64,000 nt of DNA, taken from assembly GCF_002242685.1 (NCBI RefSeq), contig NZ_NBIM01000005.1, positions 1 through 64,000 on the forward strand, written 5' to 3'. The notes beneath the pieces were generated by a model. The model saw nothing but the letters and a program-made list of their open reading frames with translations, did not search any database and had not been told where the DNA came from. This DNA comes from Oceanimonas doudoroffii. GTDB lineage: Bacteria; Pseudomonadota; Gammaproteobacteria; Enterobacterales; Aeromonadaceae. The translations under genes and the position numbers were made by a program. The first letter of the stretch is position 1, and each line of letters starts with the position of its first letter. Positions 16,157 to 27,588 of this stretch are shown in pieces.

Positions 16157-18499
16157 TTAACGGCGCTTGCGACCACGACTGCGGTTGCGGGAGCGGGGCT
16201 TGTCACTCTTTTCGCCTTTCTCGGCCTTGTCGCCACCCTTGCCGCCGGTGGGCTTGGCACGCTTGCGCGACTTCAGGTTCTTGGCGCCCTTGCCGCCGTC
16301 AAATTCGGCCTTTGGGCCCTCTTCCACCAGCTCAAAGTCAATCTTGCGCTCGTCCAGGTTCACCGCCATCACCTTGACCCTGATTTTGTCGCCCAGACGG
16401 TAGCGACGGCGGAAGTTCTCGCCAATCAGCTGCTGACGGGCCGGATCGAACTGGTAATAGTCGTTCTGCAGGCTGGAAATATGCACCAGGCCATCAATGT
16501 GGAACTCATCGAGACGCACAAAAAAGCCAAAGCCGGTGACGTTGGCGATGGTGCCACCGAATTCACTGCCCACGTGATCCAGCATGTATTCGCACTTGAG
16601 CCAGTCGGCCACGTCGCGAGTGGCGTCGTCGGCCCGGCGCTCGGTCATGGAGCAGTGTTCGCCCATGGGCGCCACCTGGTCATACTGGTAGGGCACGCCA
16701 CCGGTCTTGCTGCTGCCACCGCCGTGCATCTTCGCCAGCTGGGCCTTGATGGCACGGTGCAGCACCAGATCCGGATAGCGGCGAATGGGCGAGGTAAAGT
16801 GGGCATAGGACTTCAGCGCCAGGCCAAAGTGCCCGTTGTTTTCGGCCTGATACACCGCCTGCTTCATGGAACGCAGCAGCATGGTCTGAATCAGTTCGGC
16901 GTCGGGCCTGTCCTTGATCTGCTCGGCCAGCAGGGCGTAATCCGCCGGCTCCGGCTCCAGGCCGCCTTTCAGCTCCAGGCCCAGTTCACCGAGGAAACTG
17001 CGGAAACCGGTGAGCTTTTCCTCACCCGGCTTGTCGTGCACGCGGAACAGGGCGTGGGCTTCCTGCTTTTCAATAAAGCGGGCGGCGGCCACGTTGGCCA
17101 TGATCATGCACTCTTCGATGATCTTGTGGGCGTCGTTGCGCACCAGCGGCACAATGCGCTCGATCTTGCGCTGGGGGTTGAACACGAAGCGGGTTTCCTC
17201 GGTTTCAAACTCCACCGCACCGCGCTGGTGACGGGCTTCCTTCATCGCATGATACATGCGGTTCAGCTCTTCCAGGTGCGGCACCAAGGGCGCGTAACGC
17301 TCCCGCAGGGTCTCGTCCCCTTCCAGCATGGCCGCCACCTTGGTGTAGGTTAGCCGGGCATGGGAGTTCATCACCGCTTCGTAGAATTTGAAGCCGGACA
17401 GCTTGCCGGTGGCGGAGATGGTCATTTCCGCCACCATGCACAACCGGTCTACCTGAGGGTTGAGGGAGCACAGGCCGTTGGACAGCACCTCGGGCAGCAT
17501 GGGAATCACCTGCTCGGGGAAATACACCGAGTTGCCGCGCTGATAGGCTTCGTCGTCCAGGGGCGAGTTCGGCCGCACATAATAAGACACGTCGGCAATG
17601 GCCACCCACAGGCGCCAGCCGCCGGAGCGCTTGGGCTGACAGTAGACCGCATCGTCAAAGTCTCGGGCATCTTCGCCGTCGATGGTGACCAGCGGCAGCT
17701 CGCGCAGATCCTTGCGACCCAGCTTGGCCTCTTCCGGCACTTCCTCGGTCAGCTTGGCGATCTGCTGTTTGACCGCGTCCGGCCACACATGGGGAATATC
17801 ATGGGTACGCAGGGCGATCTGAATTTCCATGCCCGGATCCATGGTCTCCCCCAACACCTCGATGACCTTGCCGATGCCGGTCATGCGCTTGGTCGGGCGC
17901 TGGGTAATGGTGATCACTACCACCTGCCCCATGCGCGCGCCCATGGTTTCCCCCTGGGGAATGAGAATGTCCTGGGCAATGCGGCTGTCGTCGGGCACCA
18001 CGTAGCTAACGCCGTTTTCCACAAAATAGCGGCCCACCACGTCCAGGCTGCGGGACTCCAGCACTCTGACCAGGCGGGCTTCGCGCCGACCACGGGAATC
18101 AAAGCGCAGGGGCTGCACCAGCACATAGTCGCCGTGCATCACCGCATCCATCTCGCGCTGGGCCAGGAACAGATCGTCGCCGCCGTCTTCCGGGCGCACA
18201 AAGCCAAAGCCGTCTCTGTGGCCGATCACCTGGCCCTTGATCAGGTTCAGTTTGTCGGGCAGGGCGTAACACTTGTTGCGGGTAAACACCAGCTGGCCGT
18301 CGCGCTCCATGGCGCGCAGGCGACGGCGCAGGGCTTCTTCCTGCTCCTCGCCGGCCAGGTCCAGTTCGGCGAACAGTTCGTCCCGATTGGCCGGGGTGCC
18401 GCGCTGCTTGAGGTGCTCAAGAATAAATTCCCGGCTGGGAATGGGGTTTTCGTATTTCTCGGCTTCCCGCTGCTGGAAAGGGTCTTGTTGTTGTGACAT
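16157..18499 (-). CDS. rnr: ribonuclease R
   Basis: Processive 3'-5' exoribonuclease that degrades structured RNA and takes part in trans-translation and rRNA quality control. The 780 residues contain an N-terminal winged helix (about 20-85), cold-shock domains, the RNB catalytic domain with [14 protein letters not shown] (about 270-283, the metal-binding aspartates), an S1 domain (about 640-725) and a Lys/Arg-rich tail (about 735-780). It precedes rlmB, as in E. coli. Confidence 0.97.
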   Translation of the reverse strand: MSQQQDPFQQREAEKYENPIPSREFILEHLKQRGTPANRDELFAELDLAGEEQEEALRRRLRAMERDGQLVFTRNKCYALPDKLNLIKGQVIGHRDGFGFVRPEDGGDDLFLAQREMDAVMHGDYVLVQPLRFDSRGRREARLVRVLESRSLDVVGRYFVENGVSYVVPDDSRIAQDILIPQGETMGARMGQVVVITITQRPTKRMTGIGKVIEVLGETMDPGMEIQIALRTHDIPHVWPDAVKQQIAKLTEEVPEEAKLGRKDLRELPLVTIDGEDARDFDDAVYCQPKRSGGWRLWVAIADVSYYVRPNSPLDDEAYQRGNSVYFPEQVIPMLPEVLSNGLCSLNPQVDRLCMVAEMTISATGKLSGFKFYEAVMNSHARLTYTKVAAMLEGDETLRERYAPLVPHLEELNRMYHAMKEARHQRGAVEFETEETRFVFNPQRKIERIVPLVRNDAHKIIEECMIMANVAAARFIEKQEAHALFRVHDKPGEEKLTGFRSFLGELGLELKGGLEPEPADYALLAEQIKDRPDAELIQTMLLRSMKQAVYQAENNGHFGLALKSYAHFTSPIRRYPDLVLHRAIKAQLAKMHGGGSSKTGGVPYQYDQVAPMGEHCSMTERRADDATRDVADWLKCEYMLDHVGSEFGGTIANVTGFGFFVRLDEFHIDGLVHISSLQNDYYQFDPARQQLIGENFRRRYRLGDKIRVKVMAVNLDERKIDFELVEEGPKAEFDGGKGAKNLKSRKRAKPTGGKGGDKAEKGEKSDKPRSRNRSRGRKRR

Positions 18500-18562
18500 A
18501 AGAGGGTCCGTTTGAGCACTGTGATGAAGGGTTTATATCAACAGTGTAAGAATAACAAGTGA

Positions 18563-18597
18563 CAACACGCCCGGTTAGACATTAACCGGGCGTGTTG
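18563..18597 (-). terminator. terminator of luxS
   Basis: A perfect 15-bp stem (18563-18577 with 18583-18597) around a GACAT-type 5-nt loop lies 24 bp past the luxS stop and about 65 bp before rnr. The downstream minus strand is T-rich but not a clean run. Confidence 0.75.
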
Positions 18598-18620
18598 GGA
18601 TTGAGGGAAGCCGCCGGGCA

Positions 18621-19130
18621 TTAGAGGTTTTTCAGCATTTCTTCCGGTAGTGCCAGGCTCTGGTTGCTGTTGATGCCAATGCCCCGCTCGAGAATATTGC
18701 GGGCGATGGCCTTGGCCTCGTCCAGGGAGTGCATCACATAGGTGCCGCACTGATACTCGTTGAGCTCGGGGATCTGAGACTGGTTTTCCACCTTGAGCAC
18801 GTCTTCCATCGCCGCCTTCCAGGCCGCGGCCACGCGCTGCTCGTTGGGCGCGCCTACCAGGCTCATGTAAAAGCCGGTGCGGCAACCCATGGGGGAAATG
18901 TCGATGATCTCCACGCCGTCGCCATTGAGGTGGTTGCGCATAAAGCCCGCGAACAGGTGCTCCAGGGTATGAATGCCCTTTTCGGATAGGATTTCCTGGT
19001 TGGGCAGGCAGAAACGCAGGTCAAACACGGTAATGGTGTCGTCGTGGGGCGTGGCCATGGTCTTGGCAACCCGCACCGCCGGGGCTCCCATACGGGTGTG
19101 ATCTACGGTGAAACTGTCCAGCAGTGGCAT
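18621..19130 (-). CDS. luxS: S-ribosylhomocysteine lyase LuxS
   Basis: Cleaves S-ribosylhomocysteine to homocysteine and DPD, the precursor of autoinducer-2, completing the activated methyl cycle. The 169 residues keep the metal ligands H54, H58 (HTLEH) and C128 (QCGTY), and the catalytic C83 (MGCRTGF). It is a single-gene unit, downstream of glnB but separated by about 140 bp that holds a repeat. Confidence 0.97.
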   Translation of the reverse strand: MPLLDSFTVDHTRMGAPAVRVAKTMATPHDDTITVFDLRFCLPNQEILSEKGIHTLEHLFAGFMRNHLNGDGVEIIDISPMGCRTGFYMSLVGAPNEQRVAAAWKAAMEDVLKVENQSQIPELNEYQCGTYVMHSLDEAKAIARNILERGIGINSNQSLALPEEMLKNL

Positions 19131-19195
19131 GGGCGTACTTCCTCAATTCAAATTCAATCAATCATTGTGGCAAAAAAACCACAAGGTTAAAACAA

Positions 19196-19270
19196 GGGAC
19201 TGGAGATTAGGGGCTCGGGACCGGAATACGCCTTCGCCCCCAGCCCCGTTTCACTGCTTCCCCTTCCCGC
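19196..19270. repeat. variant heptad repeat between glnB and luxS
   Basis: The left part reads as 7-bp units GGGACTG, GAGATTA, GGGGCTC and GGGACCG. The right part is C-rich and partly complementary, including AGCCCC. It resembles the GTGAGG-unit elements elsewhere in the window but is more diverged. Confidence 0.45.
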
Positions 19271-19273
19271 AGT

Positions 19274-21243
<1,970 letters not shown>

Positions 21244-21283
21244 GGTTTGCCTGTGTTCTATCCAGAAATTGCAAGCATGATAC

Positions 21284-21311
21284 AAAAAAAGGCGCCGGAG
21301 TTACCAGCACC
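21284..21311 (-). terminator. terminator of the minor-pilin operon
   Basis: On the minus strand GGTGCTGG pairs with CCGGCGCC (21291-21298 with 21304-21311, two G-U pairs) and is followed by seven T. It lies just past the pilV-like stop and before the nadE start. Confidence 0.85.
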
Positions 21312-21328
21312 GACTTAGGCCAATGGCC

Positions 21329-23326
21329 CTAGGGTGTACAGGTTACGGCACCGTAATCTGTTATGTGCTTACTGATCTGCAAGACACAGGGAATATTACC
21401 ACTGGTAATATCAAGCGTACTTAAACTGATAGTATTAGGGTTAGTGGTGCCGGCATTAAACACAAAGTTACTGTTATTTGAATTTTCGCTGAAGGTTACC
21501 GTTGCCCCCACCCCAGCCGAAACTGTGCACTGATAACGGGCCGTCGCCACATCAGCGTCTTTAACAACAGTACAGTCACTATTAACACCAAGGCCATCTG
21601 TCACAGTGACAACCGTTTTTCCGAAGTCATTTTTAGAGCAAGAAACAGCCATGGTGGAATTGTTATTCTGTGTAGTTAAGCATTGAATCACTCCATCAAA
21701 AGTAACCTCTGAAATTGAACCCTCTACCACCGCCACATTCAGAGCAGAAGTAAATACATTACTACCATCAAAGGCAGATATGGCATTACCTCCCGTCAGG
21801 CCACTATTATAGCGTTTCATTTCTGCACTTACTGACACAGGCAGATTCAGCAATGTAATCAGCTCCCCTGTCACATACCCCCGGGAATAGGTACCAAAGT
21901 AATCACTCCCAGGATCAACGATTGTATTGATATTTTCATTGGTTACATCCAGGTGAATATCATCTGCCACACTCAACTTCCAGTCAGCCAACAGGGTGAC
22001 ATTCACATCATTAAATGCGACTCTGGCAAGCCAGTTGTCATCGTTAAAGTCAACCTTATCCAGCAAACCCTGAGGCAGAAGATCCACATAAACAGCTCGG
22101 GCAGCAAATTGATAAGATGACCCTAAGAATAAAACGGTTAAATCATCAAAGGAAGCCTGTTGCTCGGCCGTACCATTGGCAGACAGCCAGTCTGGATAAC
22201 TTATCGCCTTGTGATCGGCGGTTTGCGTTCCCGCCTTTAGCTCTGATATATAGGCCTGCACTACATTTTTGATATAACCTTGATAGAGCGTGACATTGGT
22301 GGCATCTGCCAGATAGCCGGGAGGGAAGACGTTCAGGGAGATCAGATTCCAGTCTGGCATGACCTGATAATAACCATCAATCCGTAACATCCGGCAGGAC
22401 TCAAAATATGTGCTCCCTGAATGCATATGCCCCTTGTTAAACTGGTTGTAATTATCGGCAAAAAGGTTACTGGAAGGCACATCGTAATGGTTATTGCAGC
22501 AAGTTATACAATTCTCATTACTGCTATCACCCCAACCTTTATCCGCCAGCCCACCATTTTCCCAATACAGACCCTGAGCCAGGGCGATGGGAGCGGCCGG
22601 CTTCCTGGTGGACTTGGTGTCGCTCTGCGTTTCACAGGTACAATATAACGTTCTGCTGTCACTTTTTATCAGGCTGTCGCCGCTCGCATCATAGGTAACA
22701 GCATCAAAACTCACCATAACATCATTACCCTTCTTACTGATTTCAGGCGCCGGCTTGGTGGTCTCCTGTTTAATGCCCGAGCCTGGATCGATGACCATGG
22801 CGATAACATCCGGTAGCGCCCCTGGCGTATGTGCTACTTTTGGTCCGCCCTTGCCGGAGCCAAAGCTATCGCCACTGGTGCCAAAGGGACCGCCACTGGT
22901 GGGGGTGTTGGGAGCAATCACCGAGTCCAGAGAAAAGCTGTGTGCTTCTCCCGCATCGGTCCAATTCACGGTCACAGCCACCTGCTTTTTACCGGTATCC
23001 TGAACACTGGAAGACGGCGTAACCCAGTCTAGGCTGACACTGTTCCAGGAATACGTTGTGACTGCCCAACTGCGCCCATAGGCGATATCGTTCAGACTGA
23101 TACTGTCGCTGCCGTTGGCGATGGCATCAAAGCCGGAGCGGGTCTGAAACCGACGCAGCTCGTCCAGTTTAGATTCCGCCAGACGCATGGCCACTTCCCG
23201 ACTGCGGCCATCCCGGCTGTATTCAAGATAGCTTTTGTTCAATTGCAGCAAAGTACCGGCAGTGGCCGCCACAATAATAAAGGCGAGCATGACTTCGATC
23301 AGGCCAAATCCGTGTTGCCGTTTCAT
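21329..23326 (-). CDS. giant PilV-like type IV minor prepilin, 665 aa
   Basis: The N-terminus is a type IV prepilin: short basic leader MKRQHG, cleavage before F7, then FGLIEVMLAFIIVAA with the conserved Glu at mature position 5. Typical PilV proteins are about 150-200 residues; here the pilin part (to about 140) is followed by a Gly/Ser linker (about 144-161) and 500 further residues. That extension has 12 cysteines, including CTC at 229-231 and C-x2-CC-x2-N-H-Y-D from 273, plus nearby HMH (300-302). AGGAG lies 5 nt before the ATG. It is the last gene of the fimT-pilW-pilX-pilV run. No pilY1 is present, so it may act as the pilus tip adhesin (inference). Confidence 0.8.
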   Translation of the reverse strand: MKRQHGFGLIEVMLAFIIVAATAGTLLQLNKSYLEYSRDGRSREVAMRLAESKLDELRRFQTRSGFDAIANGSDSISLNDIAYGRSWAVTTYSWNSVSLDWVTPSSSVQDTGKKQVAVTVNWTDAGEAHSFSLDSVIAPNTPTSGGPFGTSGDSFGSGKGGPKVAHTPGALPDVIAMVIDPGSGIKQETTKPAPEISKKGNDVMVSFDAVTYDASGDSLIKSDSRTLYCTCETQSDTKSTRKPAAPIALAQGLYWENGGLADKGWGDSSNENCITCCNNHYDVPSSNLFADNYNQFNKGHMHSGSTYFESCRMLRIDGYYQVMPDWNLISLNVFPPGYLADATNVTLYQGYIKNVVQAYISELKAGTQTADHKAISYPDWLSANGTAEQQASFDDLTVLFLGSSYQFAARAVYVDLLPQGLLDKVDFNDDNWLARVAFNDVNVTLLADWKLSVADDIHLDVTNENINTIVDPGSDYFGTYSRGYVTGELITLLNLPVSVSAEMKRYNSGLTGGNAISAFDGSNVFTSALNVAVVEGSISEVTFDGVIQCLTTQNNNSTMAVSCSKNDFGKTVVTVTDGLGVNSDCTVVKDADVATARYQCTVSAGVGATVTFSENSNNSNFVFNAGTTNPNTISLSTLDITSGNIPCVLQISKHITDYGAVTCTP

Positions 23327-23337
23327 GGCGTCTCCTG

Positions 23338-24477
23338 TTACCAGTCTTTCCAACTGCCGGGGATAATCATCAACTTAACGAAGGGACTGCCACTGCCCCC
23401 GCTGGTATTGCCATCACAATAACTCAAGTTACAGATCACACCCTGGTCGTAGACCGCATCAAAAGTACCATTGAGGTTATCGCCGCCATGGTTAGTGGTA
23501 ATGGCTCCAAATATTTTGGCATTTCCGTTTAACTTTAAGGTGTAACCAGGGGCTGAGATCGGGTCGGAATCATAAGAGAACAGCAGACCGTAAAACTGGT
23601 TGCCGCCGTTTGCCACGATATTTGCATCTTTAACCAAGGCAATAACCGGTTCATCGGTTGAGCTGGTGATATCATCAATATCACAGTCACCTGCGCCTTC
23701 CACAATATAAAAACCAGGTGAAACAATACTGCTGCAGCTTGATACGATGGCGGTAGCCATGGCTTCCAATTTTTCCCATTCATCGTCACCAAAACCAAAT
23801 ACATAGCTGAGCAGATCGGTTGGAAAATCGGCATCATTATCCACCACATCCGAGTCTAAAGTCACGGTGCCACCGCTTTTAGTGCTGAGCGTATCAGTGC
23901 AACCAGAGCCGTTGTAATCCCCCAACTGACAGGTTTGCATACTCCCACCACCGGCAATATCCTTCCCGGACCAGACCGATACAGGAACCCCCGGACCACC
24001 TCCATTGGGGTTAGCCACCACCGTCATGTTGCCACTGATCCCCGTGCTGGCTCCACCAATCAGCAAGGGCGCCGCCGGCCCTGCGTTGGCAGGGTTGAGT
24101 ATGCTGCGCCTCACCACCTGCACACTGACTGTGGTACCCCCGCCACCGGCAAGGGTAGCCGCCGACTCCAGTTGCCAGGCATTGGGAATAGGGCTGTCCT
24201 GGATTATTGAGACCTGATAAGTAGCCGTGGCCGCCGAGGTGGCAAGCGTGCCCGAGGCACTGGACACAGCCGGATCGACCTTGAGTATTGCCATTGCGTC
24301 GGCGATGCCTTTTTCCGCCGCCGCCAGAGCCACCCGATATTCGATTTCGTTCAGGGTGATGCGCTTGTCGGAGACCAGCACCTTGCCAATAAAAACCGAC
24401 ACCGCCACTAGCAGCGACACCAACACCAGAGTGATGGTCAAAGTGGCAAAACCTTTTTCCTTGTTAGTAGCCATCAT
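23338..24477 (-). CDS. PilX-like type IV pilus assembly protein
   Basis: A 379-residue prepilin-like protein with a short leader (MMATNKEKG), cleavage before F10, then FATLTITLVLVSLLVAVSVF. Mature position 5 is Thr rather than Glu, as seen in PilX/GspK-type tip subunits. After the helix (to about 65) comes a Gly- and Asp-rich body with paired cysteines (TCQLGDYNGSGC, CDIDD, ICNLSYC), likely beta-rich and exported. Two adjacent ATG codons overlap the pilW stop. It is longer than a typical PilX (about 200). Confidence 0.78.
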   Translation of the reverse strand: MMATNKEKGFATLTITLVLVSLLVAVSVFIGKVLVSDKRITLNEIEYRVALAAAEKGIADAMAILKVDPAVSSASGTLATSAATATYQVSIIQDSPIPNAWQLESAATLAGGGGTTVSVQVVRRSILNPANAGPAAPLLIGGASTGISGNMTVVANPNGGGPGVPVSVWSGKDIAGGGSMQTCQLGDYNGSGCTDTLSTKSGGTVTLDSDVVDNDADFPTDLLSYVFGFGDDEWEKLEAMATAIVSSCSSIVSPGFYIVEGAGDCDIDDITSSTDEPVIALVKDANIVANGGNQFYGLLFSYDSDPISAPGYTLKLNGNAKIFGAITTNHGGDNLNGTFDAVYDQGVICNLSYCDGNTSGGSGSPFVKLMIIPGSWKDW

Positions 24478-25135
24478 TTCTCAGCTTGATCTCCCGTTGC
24501 AGGCTCACTGACAACGCCGGCCGGTTGATATGGGACGCGCTTAGACTAAGCCGAATGGTGCGCATGCCGGTGGCACTGCTGCCCGACACCAATTCAAAGC
24601 TCAGGTCATCAACCAAAATTTCACTTTCAGATATAAACCTTGGCCAGTTACTACCAGAGTTACATAAAGTGGAAATATTGGTGGCTTTATCATTGGAAGC
24701 ATCGCACTTTCCCGCAGAGCTTGTACTTCGGCACTGCAGCTCTTTATCTGCAGAGTCATAACGGTACGCCTGTACAACCTCCCCATCATCCCAGTATTTA
24801 ATACGAATACAGTCCGGCGCACTGGCGCCGCTGGAAGCGTATATATCATCGGTGATGGAAAATACCAGGGCTTCGGCGGCAAATGCCGCCGAAGTATCTC
24901 CATTCATTCCTTGAGCAGCACTAGGGTGATATCCCGCCCTTTGAATATCTCGCACCATCATATCGGTTACCGCTTGAACATCCTGATTCAACCGCGACAA
25001 CATCAAGGTGGTATTTCCGGATACGATCACCGAGGAAAACAGCGACAGGGCTCCGGCCACCACCAGCAAACCGGCCACCAGCGAGATCAACATTTCAACC
25101 AAAGTCATTCCCTGCTGGCTTCGAACCACTAACAT
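24464..25135 (-). CDS. PilW-like type IV minor prepilin
   Basis: The 223-residue protein has leader MLVVRSQQG, cleavage before M10, and MTLVEMLISLVAGLLVVAGAL with Glu at mature position 5. The body contains the MMVRDIQRAGYHPS stretch typical of PilW and three or more cysteines. It overlaps the fimT stop by 7 bp and the pilX start by 14 bp, so the operon is translationally coupled. Confidence 0.85.
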   Translation of the reverse strand: MLVVRSQQGMTLVEMLISLVAGLLVVAGALSLFSSVIVSGNTTLMLSRLNQDVQAVTDMMVRDIQRAGYHPSAAQGMNGDTSAAFAAEALVFSITDDIYASSGASAPDCIRIKYWDDGEVVQAYRYDSADKELQCRSTSSAGKCDASNDKATNISTLCNSGSNWPRFISESEILVDDLSFELVSGSSATGMRTIRLSLSASHINRPALSVSLQREIKLRNDGY

Positions 25136-25614
25136 GATGGGACTCCTAGCAAATCATCGGCAGAGCAGGTCCTGATACGGCCGGTATTGGAGGTTTTAAG
25201 CTCCATCATATAGTTACCATTAGAAAGCTGCACATTACCGCTGGAGAGACTGTTTCGCCTCGGACCAAACGTGAGGAGGCTGGGAGAATAGGACGCGGTA
25301 AGCACCATATACGGATAATGCTGACTGCTCACAGTCTCAATGATATCACCGGTACAATCATCGGAGTCGTGTAGTGAATAGCTCCAGTTTGCAGCGCCCG
25401 AGTTGGTGAAGCACACCGTTACTTCCCGGTTGCGCTTGATGGCTTCACTGCGGGCCTGTTGCAGGTCGGCATATATCGCCATGCCAGCACTGCGTACCGT
25501 GAATTGCTCACGCAAGCTCTGAAAGCCAGGCACGGCCAGGGTAGTCAGCAGCGTCATCACCACCAGACCAATCAGCAGTTCAATCAAGGTCAGGCCGCGC
25601 TGTATTCCGATCAT
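25129..25614 (-). CDS. FimT/FimU (GspH-like) minor prepilin
   Basis: The 161-residue protein from MIGIQRG has cleavage before L8 and then LTLIELLIGLVVMTLLTTLAVPGFQ, followed by the GspH/FimT body with LQQARSEAIKRNREVTVCF. I chose the ATG at 25614, with AAGGAT 9 nt upstream; a longer start (METCLLKD, 25647) is possible but would give an unusually long leader. It is the first gene of the minor-pilin operon, divergent from pilE. FimU/FimT helps prime type IV pilus assembly, and some FimT proteins bind DNA. Confidence 0.83.
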   Translation of the reverse strand: MIGIQRGLTLIELLIGLVVMTLLTTLAVPGFQSLREQFTVRSAGMAIYADLQQARSEAIKRNREVTVCFTNSGAANWSYSLHDSDDCTGDIIETVSSQHYPYMVLTASYSPSLLTFGPRRNSLSSGNVQLSNGNYMMELKTSNTGRIRTCSADDLLGVPSC

Positions 25615-25681
25615 GCCAATTGCATCCTTCAAAAGGCAGGTCTCCATTGTGGCCCAAACTGAAGTAAGCTTGAGGTAAAAC

Positions 25682-26092
25682 ATGAGTTTAGACAAGGATG
25701 CACCCATGCCCAAATACCAGGGATTTACACTGATTGAACTGTTGATCACAGTGGCCGTGCTGGCCATTATCACCGCCGTGGCCTATCCTTCCTATTCTGC
25801 CTACATGCAAAAAACCCGGCGTATCGAAGCCATACAAACCCTGTATAAAATGCAACTGGCCCAGGAAGACTGGCGAATTTCCCACCCCTCCTACACCAGT
25901 ACGGCAGTGAATCTAATCAGTACTCCCAGCACCGACTACTATACCTTCGGGGCCACCGTCTCCGGCAGCGACTATACCCTTTCCGCCACTGCCAAAGGCG
26001 ACCAGCAAAATGACAAACAAGGATCAGCCACCTGCACTTCACTAACGCTGACCAGAGACGGCAGCAAGGCTCCGGCCAGCTGCTGGCAATAA
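25682..26092 (+). CDS. pilE: PilE-like type IV minor pilin
   Basis: A 136-residue prepilin with cleavage after G14 (or G6 with the second start) and FTLIELLITVAVLAIITAVAYPSYSAYMQKTRR, typical of PilE. Two cysteines near the end (ATCTSL, SCWQ) could form the C-terminal disulfide loop. GAGG lies 6 nt before the first ATG; the ATG at 25706 (MPKYQG) also has AAGGAT in front and gives a more usual leader. It is divergent from fimT and ends at a terminator. P. aeruginosa likewise has pilE next to ispH. Confidence 0.85.
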   Translation: MSLDKDAPMPKYQGFTLIELLITVAVLAIITAVAYPSYSAYMQKTRRIEAIQTLYKMQLAQEDWRISHPSYTSTAVNLISTPSTDYYTFGATVSGSDYTLSATAKGDQQNDKQGSATCTSLTLTRDGSKAPASCWQ

Positions 26093-26094
26093 AA

Positions 26095-26116
26095 AAACCG
26101 CCCTCTCGGGCGGTTT
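26095..26116 (+). terminator. terminator after pilE
   Basis: AAACCGCCC (26095-26103) and GGGCGGTTT (26108-26116) form a 9-bp stem three bases past the pilE stop. An A-run precedes it, so it could also stop transcripts coming from ispH. Confidence 0.8.
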
Positions 26117-26191
26117 ACAGTTCGATGACAAAATCTGTCTTCAGTTTTCGCTAAACATTAACTGCCATCGACAGAGAAAGCAGCGGTTTGG

Positions 26192-27136
26192 TCAGGATAC
26201 CTGCTTCACCTTGAGCTCGGCGGGTACCTCAAACACGATGTTTTCTTCCCGGCCCGGATGCTCGGTCACGGCCTTGCCGCCCAAGGACTGCAGGTGGGAG
26301 ATCACCTCCTGCACCAGCACTTCCGGGGCCGAGGCACCGGCGGTGACGCCGATGCGGGCGACGTTCTCAAGCCAGGTCGGCTCGATCATCTCGACACAGT
26401 CAATCAGGTGTGCCTGGGTGCCGATCTTTTCGGCCAGCTCCCGCAAGCGATTGGAGTTGGACGAGTTGCGCGATCCCACCACCAGCATCAGATCCACCTT
26501 GGCGGCCAGTTCCCGCACTGCGTCCTGGCGGTTCTGGGTGGCGTAGCAGATGTCGTCCTTGCGCGGCCCTTCAATGGTGGGAAAGCGCGCTCGCAGGGCG
26601 TCGATCACGTCCGAGGTTTCATCCACGCTCAGGGTGGTCTGGGTGACAAAGGTGAGGTTGTCGGGGTGCTTGACCTGCAGGGCCGCCACATCATCCGGGT
26701 TTTCCACCAGATACATGCCGCCATCCATGCTCTCATACTGACCCATGGTGCCTTCCACCTCGGGATGGCCGGCATGACCGATAAGAATGGTCTCTATGCC
26801 CTTGCGGCTGGCCCGGTGCACTTCCATATGCACCTTGGTGACCAGCGGGCAGGTGGCGTCAAACACCTTGAGGCCGCGCCGTTTGGCCTCTTCCCGCACC
26901 GCCTTGGACACGCCGTGGGCAGAGAAGATGACGATGTTGTCGTCGGGCACCTGATCCAGCTCGTCCACAAAAATGGCGCCCGCATCCTTGAGCTTGTTGA
27001 CCACGTAGCGGTTGTGCACCACCTCGTGACGTACGTAGATGGGGGCACCGAATTTTTCCAGGGCGCTCTGCACTATGCTGATGGCCCTGTCCACACCGGC
27101 ACAGAAGCCGCGGGGATTGGCGAGCAGGATGTCCAT
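26192..27136 (-). CDS. ispH: 4-hydroxy-3-methylbut-2-enyl diphosphate reductase
   Basis: Iron-sulfur enzyme of the final MEP-pathway step, producing IPP and DMAPP. The 314 residues keep the three cluster cysteines C12 (GFCAGVDRA), C96 (ATCPLVTK) and C197 ([11 protein letters not shown]). It ends the ribF-ileS-lspA-fkpB-ispH run, 2 bp after fkpB. Its electrons may come from flavodoxin reduced by Fpr, which is also encoded in this window. Confidence 0.98.
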   Translation of the reverse strand: MDILLANPRGFCAGVDRAISIVQSALEKFGAPIYVRHEVVHNRYVVNKLKDAGAIFVDELDQVPDDNIVIFSAHGVSKAVREEAKRRGLKVFDATCPLVTKVHMEVHRASRKGIETILIGHAGHPEVEGTMGQYESMDGGMYLVENPDDVAALQVKHPDNLTFVTQTTLSVDETSDVIDALRARFPTIEGPRKDDICYATQNRQDAVRELAAKVDLMLVVGSRNSSNSNRLRELAEKIGTQAHLIDCVEMIEPTWLENVARIGVTAGASAPEVLVQEVISHLQSLGGKAVTEHPGREENIVFEVPAELKVKQVS

Positions 27137-27138
27137 GA

Positions 27139-27588
27139 TCAGGCTCCGTTTTCGTCGTCGACGGCCAGGATTTCCACCTCAAAGGTGACGTTCTGGCCGG
27201 CCAGGGGATGGTTAAAGTCCACGGTCACCGAGTCGCCGGCCACACCGCGAATAATGCCGGGGATTTCGGCGCCGTTGGGCTGGGTAAAGGACAGTATGGC
27301 GCCTTCTTCCAGCTCCAGATCGGCACCAAAACGGCTGCGATCCATATAGTGAATATTGTCCGGGTTGATCGGACCAAAGGCATCGTCCGGGGTCAGCTCA
27401 AACACCTTCTGTGCGCCGCTTTCCAGACCCAGCAGGCAGGCCTCGAAGTTGTCGGTCAGGCTGCCATCACCCATCTGCAGCCTGGCAGGCTTGCCGTGTA
27501 CCTGAGTGCTGTCGGCCACCGAGCCGTCTTCCAGCTTGATGGTGAAATGAAACAGAACCGTGCTGTTGGGACCGATGATATTGCTCAT
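27139..27588 (-). CDS. fkpB: FKBP-type peptidyl-prolyl isomerase FkpB
   Basis: Cytoplasmic SlyD-like proline isomerase and chaperone, 149 residues. An FKBP core is split by an insert-in-flap domain, with motifs [21 protein letters not shown] and [20 protein letters not shown]. It lacks the His-rich metal-binding tail of SlyD. It overlaps lspA by 4 bp (ATGA) and precedes ispH by 2 bp. Confidence 0.95.
   Translation of the reverse strand: MSNIIGPNSTVLFHFTIKLEDGSVADSTQVHGKPARLQMGDGSLTDNFEACLLGLESGAQKVFELTPDDAFGPINPDNIHYMDRSRFGADLELEEGAILSFTQPNGAEIPGIIRGVAGDSVTVDFNHPLAGQNVTFEVEILAVDDENGA

Noticed and set aside
22490..22515. c-type heme site in the PilV-like protein
   Set aside because: The motif is C-x2-C followed by Cys, not His, so it is not the CxxCH heme-attachment motif.
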